Source: JAWWPG01 sp038254365 (GTDB lineage Bacteria > Actinomycetota > Actinomycetes > Propionibacteriales > Nocardioidaceae). From it: DNA of 22,857 nt. Below, one piece after another: positions 16,229-22,857 of the stretch. The notes below the pieces were generated by a model, which made no database searches, was not told the DNA's origin, and was given only the letters and a program-made list of their open reading frames with translations. The position numbers and the translations under genes are program-made. The stretch covers positions 1 through 22,857 of the forward strand of contig JBBSGI010000047.1 of NCBI GenBank assembly GCA_038254365.1. The letters run 5' to 3'. The stretch's first letter is position 1. The number at the start of each line of letters is the position of its first letter.

Positions 16229-16753
16229 ATGGCGACAACCGCCGTCGCCCCCCGGGTCGACGCCATGACCCCTGACCATTGGATCAGGGTGGCGGAGATC
16301 TACCAGGCGGGCATCGCGACTGGTCACGCGACGTTCGAGGCCGAGCCGCCTAGCTGGGAACGCTTCGACCGCACCCGGCTGCCCGACCAGCGGCTCGTGG
16401 CGGTCGGGCCGGACGAGCGGGTCCTCGGCTGGGTCGCCGCGTCGGCTCTCTCCGAGCGTTGTGTCTATGCGGGTGTCGTCGAGCACGCGGTGTACGTCGA
16501 CCCGAAGGCGCGTGGACAAGGCGTCGGACTGCTGCTGCTCGGGGCGCTAGCCGCTTCAACCGAGGCGGCGGGCATCTGGACGATCCAGTCGGGGATCTTC
16601 CCGGAGAACACGGTCAGCCTCGCCCTGCACAAGGCTGCGGGTTTCCGCGTTGTCGGAACCCGCGAGCGGCTCGGCAAGATGTCGTACGGCCCGCTGGCCG
16701 GTAGGTGGCGCGACGTGGTCGCCGTCGAGCGCCGCAGCCCACGGGTCGCTTGA
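16229..16753 (+). CDS. GNAT-family N-acetyltransferase, phosphinothricin acetyltransferase-like
   Basis: Small acetyl-CoA-dependent acetyltransferase (174 aa). The sequence follows the phosphinothricin/methionine-sulfone acetyltransferase pattern: IYQAGIATGHATFE near residue 24, GWVAAS strand, VEHAVYVDPKARGQGVG with the acetyl-CoA loop R-G-Q-G-V-G (about 91-96), and FPENTVSLALHKAAGFR in the C-terminal half. The natural substrate in such genes is usually an amino-acid analogue; resistance is not implied by the sequence. The ATG at 16229 has GAGGA eight bases upstream, and the gene sits directly downstream of the topoisomerase, so it is probably co-transcribed with it. Confidence 0.88.
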   Translation: MATTAVAPRVDAMTPDHWIRVAEIYQAGIATGHATFEAEPPSWERFDRTRLPDQRLVAVGPDERVLGWVAASALSERCVYAGVVEHAVYVDPKARGQGVGLLLLGALAASTEAAGIWTIQSGIFPENTVSLALHKAAGFRVVGTRERLGKMSYGPLAGRWRDVVAVERRSPRVA

Positions 16754-16836
16754 CGGACCAGCGAAAATCCCTGGCGACGCGGCCGCCGCCTTGCGAGGAT
16801 CGGAGCCCGTCCCGCCACTGCTCTGAGAGGGCTTCC

Positions 16837-17580
16837 TTGGACACGCTCCAGCGCCACCAGATCTCCGAGTCGAGCCACCGGATCCTCAACCCGTTCACCG
16901 ACGAGAAGCTGATGCTGCTGGGGCGCGCCTGCCGACTGGCGGCCGGCCATCGTCAGCTCGACCTGGCTTGCGGCAAGGGGGAGATGCTCTGCCGGTGGGC
17001 ACTCGAGTTCGGCATCGGGGGACTCGGGGTGGACATCAGCGAGGTCTTCGTCCCGGCCGCCAGGGCCCGCGCGAAGGAGCTCGGCGTGGCCGATCGGGTC
17101 CGCTTCGAGCGCGCCGACGCGGCGGCATTCGAGACCGAGCCGGCCTCGTACGACGTCGTCTCGTGCATCGGCGCTACCTGGATCGGTGCCGGTTTGGTAG
17201 GCACCGTCGAGCTGATGTCGCGCTCGCTGCGCCCCGGCGGTCTCCTCCTGGTCGGTGAGCCGTACTGGACGGAGGAGCCACCGGCGGGCGCCTACGCATC
17301 GGTCGGGGTCGAGCCTGGTGACTTCCGGACGCTCGCGGGCACCCTGGACAGGATCGAGTCAGCGGGCGCGGAGCTGGTTGAAATGGTGCTTGCCGACGGC
17401 GACAGCTGGGACCGCTACGCCGCTGCCCAGTGGTGGAACGTGTGGGAATGGCTGCGCGACAACCCCGACAGCGCGGACGCGCCCGAGATGCGGACGCACC
17501 TCACCGAGTCCCGGCGGGCACATCTCGAGTACCAGCGCCGCTACCTCGGCTGGGGAGTCTTCGCCCTCCGTACGGCATGA
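16837..17580 (+). CDS. Class I SAM-dependent methyltransferase, substrate unknown
   Basis: Rossmann-fold methyltransferase. The TTG at 16837 is chosen because GAGAGGG lies about six bases upstream and the preceding open stretch (from 16705) only overlaps the GNAT gene. This gives 247 aa starting MDTLQRHQ. SAM motif I is LDLACGKGEML (about 45-55), motif II the acidic VDIS, then ERADAAAFE and the post-motif GATWIGAG and LRPGGLLLVGEPYW. The C-terminal half has a Trp-rich segment (WDRYAAAQWWNVWEWLRDN) and YLGWGVFALR. This pattern is common in uncharacterised actinobacterial methyltransferases acting on small molecules. It ends the well-organised part of the window; about 50 bases later comes the tRNA fragment. 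Confidence 0.85.
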   Translation: MDTLQRHQISESSHRILNPFTDEKLMLLGRACRLAAGHRQLDLACGKGEMLCRWALEFGIGGLGVDISEVFVPAARARAKELGVADRVRFERADAAAFETEPASYDVVSCIGATWIGAGLVGTVELMSRSLRPGGLLLVGEPYWTEEPPAGAYASVGVEPGDFRTLAGTLDRIESAGAELVEMVLADGDSWDRYAAAQWWNVWEWLRDNPDSADAPEMRTHLTESRRAHLEYQRRYLGWGVFALRTA

Positions 17581-17630
17581 GGAGGGGCACGCAACGACGC
17601 CTTGACAGCCGCCGTTCCGAGACATCACCG

Positions 17631-17673
17631 TGGTGGAGCTGAGGGGACTCGAACGCCGGACCCCTCGTTGCGA
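17631..17673 (-). tRNA. Degenerate tRNA-Ala-like 3' half (possible attachment-site remnant)
   Basis: On the minus strand this reads as anticodon-loop to 3' end of a tRNA: CGCAACGAGG, then the TTCGAGT T-loop, CCCCT, the acceptor strand CAGCTCC, discriminator A and encoded CCA. The T-stem 5' side is CGGCG and pairs poorly with CCCCT, and no GGAGCTG-type acceptor 5' strand is found upstream, so it cannot fold as a working tRNA. The 24 bases from T-loop to CCA look intact. Integrases often use precisely this half of tRNA genes, so it may be an att remnant. The tRNA-Ala assignment is from memory of actinobacterial tRNA ends. Confidence 0.5.
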
Positions 17674-18086
17674 TCCGGAGGCAAGGCTCTCTGAACCTCG
17701 CCGTGATCCGGCGCGCAGTCGGACCGAGCGTGAACCGCAGTTCGAACAGCCTCACCCAGACTGCGTGACAACGGCATCCGAGCGCTCTAGCCGACTGAAG
17801 CACGGGTATTCGTTCACCGTCGTACTGGTTGCACCCCACACGGCACCCCGTGTCCCGGGCACAACCGAGACCCGGTGGACCGGAGTTCTCATAGACCTTG
17901 AGACAACGGGCACCCGGCAGATGTGAAGCGAACCCTGATCGGCCATGTCCGAGCTACCCGCGCCGGAGGCAGACCCGCCTCGGTACCCTCCAGCCACCGC
18001 GATTTAGCGCCTGTGGCTCACCCCAACCAAAGTTGACCCGCACCCAGGCGGCGGAAAGTCATACGTCGGGGCTACGTGCACGGGCG
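17674..18086. other. Spacer without a recognisable gene
   Basis: No frame here has a recognisable domain, ribosome site and coding-like composition together. GC appears lower than in the housekeeping run. Minus-strand frames of about 80-110 codons cross it but read as low-complexity mixtures. It separates the tRNA remnant from the glyoxalase pseudogene and may be degraded island DNA. Confidence 0.5.
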
Positions 18087-18528
18087 TCAGCCGATCTGCT
18101 CGAACAGGGACACGATGATCCCTTCGGGCCCACGGACGTAAGCCATCCGCACGCTGTTTCTGGTACTCGCCGATGCCGCCGACGAGCCCGTACCCGTCCG
18201 CAGCCATCGCATCGACGGCCGCCTCGAGGTCACCAACCTCGAAGGACACGTTGCGCAGGCCAAGCTCGTTGGCCATCGCTGTGGGCGATCCAGGCACGTG
18301 GTCGGGCGTGACGAAGCTCGCGAGTTCCAGCCGGCACCCCCCGTCGGGCGGTCGCAGCATCGCGATCTCACAGTGCGCGCCCGGGATGCCGCAAACGGTC
18401 TCCACGAACTCGCCCTCCACGGATCCAGTGCCCTCGACCTCAAGGCCTAGTCCGACGAAGAAGGCCGTCACCGAGTCGAGGTCCGCGACGGTGATGCCGA
18501 CGTGATCGAAACGTTGTACGTGCGCCAC
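18087..18528 (-). pseudogene. Glyoxalase/bleomycin-resistance (VOC) family protein, frameshifted near the C-terminus
   Basis: Starting at GTG 18528 (GGAGAG about ten bases upstream) the product reads AHVQRFDHVGITVADLDSV, a typical VOC first strand with its metal His, then LRPPDGGCRLELASF with a metal Glu and GLRNVSFEVGDLEAAVDAM. After GIGEYQ the frame leaves the family pattern. The next frame supplies NSVRMAYVRGPEGIIVSLFEQIG and a stop at 18087, the normal VOC ending with the last metal Glu in EGII. Removing one base from the AAA at 18157-18159 joins them exactly into a protein of about 146 aa. As written, the frame runs on to 18004 with an unrelated tail. It is either a recent pseudogene or a base-call error in a short homopolymer. 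Confidence 0.82.
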
Positions 18529-18868
18529 GGAATCCACTCTCCAATAGTTGTCTTGCCGACTCGATGCTCGGACGGAGCCGAGGCTGTGATCTCGACATGT
18601 CCTCACCGCAGAGCTGCCGTCAGTCAACCAAATTTCGAAGTGCCGTCCGGGGGGAACATGTTGCTCTCGCGGCGTAAGACGCACTTCACGTGCGGGGTGA
18701 CCCGGGTTGCAATCCCCAAGTTGGTCGGTTGTCGAGTCCATTGCGGCGCCACCACCGCGAAGTGTCTGGAGGACGCCGTGTCGATTGTCACGGCCGTCGG
18801 CCCTCGATTCCGAGTGCTGCGGTTTTCCGCGACGTCCGGTGGATCGATCTGCACGTGCCGGCGCCGGT
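18529..18868. other. Spacer without a recognisable gene
   Basis: About 340 bases between the upstream side of the glyoxalase gene and the 3' end of the reductase gene. I see only short frames with no motif, no good ribosome site and no strong hairpin. Any promoter for the glyoxalase must lie here, but no convincing -35/-10 pair is visible. Confidence 0.5.
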
Positions 18869-19513
18869 TCACTCGCGCCAGAACAGGTGGTGAACCACGT
18901 CGTTCGGGCGGGCTACGACGTCACAACGGTACCGGTCGAGGAGCTCGTCGGGAGAGCCCCACAGCCGGGATCCAGCCCCGAGCTCCACGGGTGCGACCGC
19001 TACATGGAGCGTGTCGATGAGCTCGGCGTCCAAGAACTGTCGCACCGTGTTGGCGCCACCACCGAGACGGACATCTTTGCCGTCAGCGGCTTCGAAGGCG
19101 AGCTTCAGCACCGTCACGGGGTCGCCGCTAACGAAGTGGAAGGTGGTGTCGGACAGAGTAAACGAGGGCCGCTCGTGGTTGGTCATGACGAAGACCGGGG
19201 TGTGGAACGGCGGTTCCGGCCCCCACCATCCCTGCCACTGGTCGTCCGCCCACGGGCCACGCTGGGGGCCGAACTTGTTGCGTCCCATGATCTCGGCGCC
19301 GATGTGGCGGCGGAAGTCTCGGACCAGGTAGTCGTCCAGTCCGCGGCTGCCTCCGGGGTCGGTCCGGTTGGGCCAGCTCGCCGTGGCCCCGGCCCAGCTG
19401 AAGAGGGCCGCTGGGTCAGCATGGCCGAAGGGACGCTCGAAGCTCTGGCCCTCCCCGGCGGCGTACCCGTCTCTGGACACGCTGAAGTTGTGAACTCTCA
19501 CCATCTGCGTCAC
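18869..19513 (-). CDS. Dihydrofolate reductase-family (RibD C-terminal-like) protein
   Basis: NAD(P)H-dependent reductase of the RibD-C/DHFR-like superfamily; these paralogues are usually not the housekeeping DHFR and their substrate is unknown. The 214-aa product begins VHNFSVSRDGYAAG (first strand), has GAEIMGRNKFGP, an HTPVFVMTNH strand, a second half with VRLGGGANTVRQFLDAELID (the glycine-rich cofactor loop) and ends GSRLWGSPDELLDRY plus HHLFWRE. Two starts compete: GTG 19513, five bases after GAGGAG, and ATG 19504; the ribosome-site spacing favours GTG. It is transcribed in the same direction as the nucleotidyltransferase gene, about 130 bases behind it, so co-transcription is possible. 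Confidence 0.87.
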   Translation of the reverse strand: MTQMVRVHNFSVSRDGYAAGEGQSFERPFGHADPAALFSWAGATASWPNRTDPGGSRGLDDYLVRDFRRHIGAEIMGRNKFGPQRGPWADDQWQGWWGPEPPFHTPVFVMTNHERPSFTLSDTTFHFVSGDPVTVLKLAFEAADGKDVRLGGGANTVRQFLDAELIDTLHVAVAPVELGAGSRLWGSPDELLDRYRCDVVARPNDVVHHLFWRE

Positions 19514-19643
19514 TGCTGCTCCTCGTGGAATTGCGGTCGTTGACATCTTGAACCGCCCAGCCGTGCCGAACTCATCGGGCTGGTCCCAGACCTCAGTCCC
19601 TCGCTAGTTGTCCGCCCAGACATCTATCGAGTCCACCGCGCCA

Positions 19644-20237
19644 TCAGGCGGTCGCCTTCTTATCGGCATCGAAAACGACCGTGAAGGGCGAGGACTTGAT
19701 CTGGGCAACGAGTGCGTCCGACGGGTCGTCCCACCGCTGGACCGTGCGCACGACCAGGTTGACCTCGATCCCGAGCCGGGCCCGGGCACGGTCGGCCGCC
19801 TCGTAGACATCGGCGCGGTCGACCTTCCCGACAATGAGTACGTCGATGTCGCGCGGCGGCGGCCCTGCCTCGCCCGCGTACCGGGCAGCCCAGGGGCCGA
19901 AGATCACCACCTGCTGGGCGCCGTCGATCGCGAACTCCTCGCCAATCACCGCCTTTGGCCCGAACGTGACTTCCAGCAACTGGGTCAGCGCCGATGCTGA
20001 GGGGTGGCTTGTGTCCGCCCGCACGAGCCGGTTGCGGCCCTGCGTACGGCTTGCAATCAGTCCGGCCTGGTCAAGGCGGACAATCTCACGGTGAAGCGTG
20101 GACAGCGGCACCCCGAGACGTTCTGCGAGCTCGCTCACGCCGTACTCCTGATCGGGGTGAAGTAGCAGCCACATCAGCAGCTCGGCCTGATGCTGCGACC
20201 GGAAGACCGGAAGCAGGGCAGGTCCATCGCTACGCAT
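19644..20237 (-). CDS. Winged-helix plus nucleotidyltransferase-fold protein
   Basis: Two-domain protein of 197 aa from ATG 20237. Residues about 10-75 form a MarR/ArsR-like winged helix (ELLMWLLLHPDQEYGVSELAERLGV, then STLHREIVRLDQAGLI). Residues about 105-165 form a minimal nucleotidyltransferase fold with VVIFGPWAARY (114-120 region), the D-x-D pair D130/D132 in PRDIDVLIVG and a third acidic residue in IEVNLVV (E158). The usual Gly-Ser motif of the fold reads Gly-Pro here, so catalysis is doubtful. Similar fusions may be DNA-binding regulators or MNT-type antitoxins that modify a HEPN toxin, but no HEPN gene is adjacent. A strong leaderless promoter fixes the start. The frame is open upstream to 20492, but that part is judged non-coding. 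Confidence 0.82.
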   Translation of the reverse strand: MRSDGPALLPVFRSQHQAELLMWLLLHPDQEYGVSELAERLGVPLSTLHREIVRLDQAGLIASRTQGRNRLVRADTSHPSASALTQLLEVTFGPKAVIGEEFAIDGAQQVVIFGPWAARYAGEAGPPPRDIDVLIVGKVDRADVYEAADRARARLGIEVNLVVRTVQRWDDPSDALVAQIKSSPFTVVFDADKKATA

Positions 20238-20243
20238 AACTGA

Positions 20244-20273
20244 AAGATATCTCCCGTTTACAGGTATGGTCAA
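20244..20273 (-). promoter_or_regulatory. Leaderless promoter of the winged-helix/nucleotidyltransferase gene
   Basis: On the minus strand TTGACC (20268-20273) is followed after 18 bases by TATCTT (20244-20249), and the ATG comes six bases later, so +1 would fall on the start codon. It is the best-formed promoter in the window. A GGGAG between the boxes is too far from the ATG to serve as a ribosome site. Confidence 0.65.
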
Positions 20274-20483
20274 CTGCATGACGCTGCGTTTTCGCGGCTG
20301 TTCGCCGTACCCGAGGCTGAGCCAGCGCACATCGGCTTGGCGAGCGCGGTCGATGGCTTCGGTAACCGAGGAGGCCAATCGACATACGGTGCAGGCGAGG
20401 CCTTTCGTCGCCATCGTCGTCGACTGGATGACGTTCTCTGGCTTCCGGTCCTGGTCCGCGGCGTAGCGAGGCGTCGGGTCGAG

Positions 20484-20508
20484 CTTTGTCAACGCCTAGT
20501 TGACAAAG
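20484..20508. promoter_or_regulatory. Perfect 10-bp-arm inverted repeat upstream of DUF2332 gene (candidate operator)
   Basis: CTTTGTCAAC, spacer GCCTA, GTTGACAAAG: both 10-base arms match perfectly as inverted repeats. The odd 5-base spacer and lack of a T-tract argue for an operator rather than a terminator. The right arm contains TTGACA, a -35-like sequence, so a bound repressor would cover a promoter facing the DUF2332 gene, whose likely start lies about 20 bases on. The divergent winged-helix gene is the nearest regulator candidate. Confidence 0.65.
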
Positions 20509-20529
20509 GTGGAGTGCTTGACTGCCTGC

Positions 20530-21528
20530 ATGCGGGTGCTCGGTGACGTGCAGACGACCTATCGCTATCGCAACTTCGCGATCTACGCAGCGGGCAACTC
20601 CCCCTGCTTCGAGGAGTGGGCGCTCGGCGTCGCCGAGGACCACGAGGTGCAGCGCTGGCTGGCCCAGCTCCCGGAGCCGAAGCGCCAGCCGAACTTGGTC
20701 TTCGCCGCCGCCCGCTGGCACGGCCTCGCCGCCCCGGCTCCTTACGACGACCTCCGCGAGGCCCTCTTGGGTGATACCGGCCGGATCCGCGCCACAATCA
20801 TGGAGCGCGCCACGCAGACCAACGAGGTCGGCAGGCTGGCGACACTGTTGCCGGCCTTCGCGGGCGTGCCGGGTGACGGGCCGGTCGGTTTGCTCGAGGT
20901 CGGCGCGAGCGCGGGACTCTGCCTCTATCCCGACCGGTGGTCCTACTCGTGGACCACCGACCACGGCACGGTGAAGGCCGGCTCCGCGGCCCCAACCCTT
21001 CGCGCGGACCTTTCGGGTCCGGCACCACTCCCGGAAGACGTCCCAGAGGTCGCATGGCGAGGCGGCATCGACCTGAATCCCCTCGACGCCGCCGACCCCG
21101 AGACCTGCCGCTGGCTGCTGACGCTGGTCTGGCCCGAGCACGAGGACCGCCGGGCGCGGCTCGAGGAGGCGTTGGACATCACACGCCGCGAGCCGCCCGA
21201 CCTCCGGCGGGGCGACCTGCTGCGGGAGCTTCCCGGCCTGGTAGCCGAGGCGCTGGCCGCATTGCCCGACGATGGCAGGCTGCTCGTGTTCCACTCCGCC
21301 GTGATCGCCTACCTCGACGTGCCCGGGCGTGAACTGTTCGCCGCCCTGATGCGGGACCTGCTGACTAATCCGCGCCTGCACTGGGTCAGCAACGAGCGCC
21401 CGCGCGCGCTACCGGCTGTCACGGCGACCGGACCCGAGCCGCCGCCCGGACGCTACGCCCTCGGCGTCGACGGGCACGCCGTCGGCCACACGCACCAGCA
21501 CGGCCGCAGCCTGCACTGGTGGGGCTAA
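20530..21528 (+). CDS. DUF2332 family protein
   Basis: Uncharacterised actinobacterial/proteobacterial family. The 332-aa product has the family N-terminus YRYRNFAIYAAGNSPCFEEW, then KRQPNLVFAAARWHG, a glycine-rich LLEVGASAGLCLYPDRWSY segment (about 118-136) that resembles a Rossmann/SAM-type loop, and a C-terminal VFHSAVIAYLD and GVDGHAVGHTHQHGRSLHWWG. No enzymatic activity is established for the family to my knowledge. Start is uncertain: TTG 20500 (inside the dyad), TTG 20518, ATG 20530 and GTG 20548 are all in frame. ATG 20530 is chosen for position, although its GGAG is about 15 bases upstream. Its isolated, operator-like dyad suggests dedicated regulation. Confidence 0.85.
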   Translation: MRVLGDVQTTYRYRNFAIYAAGNSPCFEEWALGVAEDHEVQRWLAQLPEPKRQPNLVFAAARWHGLAAPAPYDDLREALLGDTGRIRATIMERATQTNEVGRLATLLPAFAGVPGDGPVGLLEVGASAGLCLYPDRWSYSWTTDHGTVKAGSAAPTLRADLSGPAPLPEDVPEVAWRGGIDLNPLDAADPETCRWLLTLVWPEHEDRRARLEEALDITRREPPDLRRGDLLRELPGLVAEALAALPDDGRLLVFHSAVIAYLDVPGRELFAALMRDLLTNPRLHWVSNERPRALPAVTATGPEPPPGRYALGVDGHAVGHTHQHGRSLHWWG

Positions 21529-22393
21529 CCCTCCTGCCAATCGCCGGCGGCTCCTGACCTGAATCTGGCATGTCGAGGCCCGGCGGCTCGTGCAGATCGA
21601 CCGTGAGGACCGGGAGCGTGCCGGCCTGATCGCGGCGGTATGACGCGCGTCGTTCCGGGGAGGGGTTCGGGCCAGGTTCGGGCCTGCTCCAGGAGCTTGC
21701 CCGGCTGACGCGCAGAACGCGAATCGGCCGCCGAGGTGACCGCGCTATTGAGCACGTCGGACTTGGGGCAACCGCGGGCCAGTTCACTGACCGCGGTTCC
21801 CCGCTCACCCATTTTCGCCCGGCCATTCTTCGAACCTGACCTGCCGAGCGTCGAGACGGTCAGCTGTGGGAGTTCAGAGATTGTCTCCGAGGTTCCCTGA
21901 CCTATGCAGCCACCTGGCCAGAAGCGCAACTGGTACGACACGACAAAGGATGCGTGGGCGGGAACATCGCGATCGAGGTGGAAGAGCGCATCGCGCCCTC
22001 CCGTCGCCACGCCTTGGCCCGGGCCGTAGGCACGGAGTTGGGCGCCGGTGTGTGCGCCCATGAATGGCAGGGTCAGCGTATCGCGATGTGGACGCCGTGC
22101 GGTCCGTTGTTGCTGACGCGGAGGCTGAGAATGCAGCGAAGACCCGGCCTCAGAGTCACGAACGGAACGCCTTGAGTCTGGTGGACCGTGGTTCCGGTGC
22201 ATCGCAGCGGCGCGGCGTAGCCAGCCGCGACGTCGGCACGCCAGCGTGACGCGGTCTGCTGCCAGACGACGAGTCCTGCCACGACCAATATGCCCACCAC
22301 CGTAAGCACGACCCACAGCGGCCGGATAGGCGGATTGCGCCGCCTGGGCGCCGATGGATCGTCTTGCTCGCTCTCCACGCCGGTCTCGGTCAC
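21525..22393 (-). pseudogene. Membrane-anchored small protein, frameshifted by a CG duplication
   Basis: GTG 22393, with AGGAAGGA five bases upstream, opens a frame with an Arg/Pro-rich cytoplasmic lead, one membrane helix (LWVVLTVVGILVVAGLVVW) and an extracytoplasmic beta-like domain ending LRVSNNGPHGVHI. The frame then stops at 22073. The alternative frame continues from the same point as DTLTLPFMGAHTGAQLRAYG and reaches FVVSYQLRFWPGGCIG and ELPQLTVSTLGRS, the pattern I expect for the second half of such anchored domains. Dropping one CG from CGCG at 22082-22085 joins the two halves. Recognisable domain ends near 21835; the second frame stays open to 21525, where it collides with the DUF2332 stop, so the true C-terminus is unknown. 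No function assigned. Confidence 0.62.
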
Positions 22394-22419
22394 GGCTGTC
22401 CTTCCTCAATCCGAACGAC

Positions 22420-22425
22420 ATCCTA
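22420..22425 (-). promoter_or_regulatory. Candidate -10 element of the 22393 gene
   Basis: TAGGAT on the minus strand, 26 bases before the GTG. It would give a short leader carrying the AGGAAGGA ribosome site, so here it is unlikely to be a ribosome site itself. No clear -35 box is seen. Confidence 0.4.
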
Positions 22426-22733
22426 GTGCCGGGTGCACGGGACCGGTGGGGACGAGCCGAAACAGCGGCGAGGGATCGCTCGACGTCCATTTCCATCGAC
22501 CTGAACGTGTCGTCGATGACGAACGTCTGGTCAGGTGTGATCTGGCGGCCACCGCCAGCAGACTCGAGCTCTCAGGAGATCGGCCAGGGTCGATGCGCGC
22601 GCGCCAGTCTGAGCCACGCAGACATCCTCGCAAAAGCGTCACCGATGCAGCGTCGTGGCAATCAACTGCCGGAGTCGACTGGCGGCGGAATGACTCACGT
22701 CGATGTTCGTCTGGATGCCGCGCGTACCGGCGG
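22426..22733. other. Spacer without a recognisable gene
   Basis: About 310 bases between the promoter region of the frameshifted gene and the stop codon of the last gene. Frames on both strands are open for up to about 100 codons, but none has a motif, ribosome site or coding-like composition that I can support. Confidence 0.5.
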
Positions 22734-22857
22734 CTAACCGGGGAAGTGCCGCCACTGCCCTTCCGAGACGACCTCGACGGCGCCGTCGACCACCGCGATG
22801 GCCGTCTGGTCGTCCATCGCGTACTTCGGTCCCGGGATGGTGCCCGCCCACCGCTCG
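22734..22857 (-). CDS. C-terminal 40 residues of an unidentified protein (runs off window edge)
   Basis: The minus-strand frame entering from the right edge reads ERWAGTIPGPKYAMDDQTAI, then AVVDGAVEVVSEGQWRHFPG and a TAG at 22734. The alternation of short strands and the MDDQTAI/VVDG pattern resemble the C-terminus of peptidase S51/type-1 glutamine-amidotransferase-like proteins, but that is a weak impression from 40 residues. Third-position GC is high and the end is clean, so it is very likely a real gene end. Confidence 0.55.
   Translation of the reverse strand, partial: ERWAGTIPGPKYAMDDQTAIAVVDGAVEVVSEGQWRHFPG

Noticed and set aside
17602..17607. TTGACA as a promoter -35 after the methyltransferase gene
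   Set aside because: No TANNNT hexamer at 16-19 bases downstream and no gene in that direction.
20238..20492. 85-codon upstream extension of the nucleotidyltransferase frame (minus strand)
   Set aside because: The TTGACC/TATCTT promoter lies inside it, the ATG at 20237 begins the recognisable domain, and the extension has no motif; open frames of this length are expected at this GC.
20230..21381. 383-codon minus-strand frame opposite DUF2332
   Set aside because: Antisense shadow with Gln/Arg/Gly-rich composition; DUF2332 is the supported gene.
21904..22029. Plus-strand 41-codon frame starting MQPPGQKRNWYDTTKDAW
   Set aside because: Antisense to the second half of the frameshifted membrane-anchored gene; no ribosome site and the sequence becomes low-complexity after 20 codons.

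Overview
The window is high-GC actinobacterial chromosome. Gene content and order point to the Propionibacteriales (Nocardioidaceae-like); that placement is inference from protein flavour and synteny, not a search result. The evidence is very high GC at third codon positions, GTG/TTG starts, a GT39 protein mannosyltransferase, a DUF348/G5-type resuscitation-promoting factor, and the order pmt<>rsmI-metG-tatD-rpfB-rsmA-ispE-(ABC-F), which matches the Mycobacterium tuberculosis Rv1002c-Rv1011 neighbourhood and the Streptomyces equivalent.

Positions 1-212 hold the 5' end of a likely IS630-type transposase (cut by the window edge) next to the 3' end of the ABC-F gene. Positions 213-10502 (minus strand) are a tightly packed housekeeping run, in transcription order rsmI, metG-2, metG-1, tatD, rpfB, rsmA/ksgA, ispE, ABC-F. 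It covers rRNA modification (rsmI, rsmA), tRNA charging (two tandem methionyl-tRNA synthetases), isoprenoid precursor synthesis (ispE), cell-wall remodelling (rpfB) and ribosome-associated or antibiotic-protection ATPase functions. pmt diverges from rsmI at 10544.

Positions 12435-17580 hold unrelated metabolic and stress genes: a proline iminopeptidase-type hydrolase, a metallo-beta-lactamase/double-rhodanese sulfur protein, a poxvirus-type topoisomerase IB, a GNAT acetyltransferase of the phosphinothricin-acetyltransferase group, and a SAM methyltransferase.

From about 17.6 kb the character changes. A degenerate 3' half of a tRNA-Ala-like gene is followed by poorly coding spacers, a frameshifted glyoxalase (VOC) gene, a RibD-C/DHFR-like reductase, a winged-helix/nucleotidyltransferase protein, a DUF2332 protein behind a perfect 10-bp-arm dyad, a second frameshifted gene (a small membrane-anchored protein), and the C-terminus of an unidentified protein. 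This looks like an accessory, decaying segment.

The most unusual features are: (i) the tandem MetRS pair, where one copy has HIGH changed to SIGS but keeps KMSKS and the other keeps HIGH but has QFSTS in place of KMSKS; (ii) a repeated -10-like TANNNT hexamer 6-7 nt before several start codons, suggesting leaderless transcription; (iii) the dyad upstream of DUF2332; and (iv) two single-event frameshifts whose reading frames can be rejoined precisely. I found no CRISPR array, rRNA gene, intact tRNA gene or recognisable phage module.
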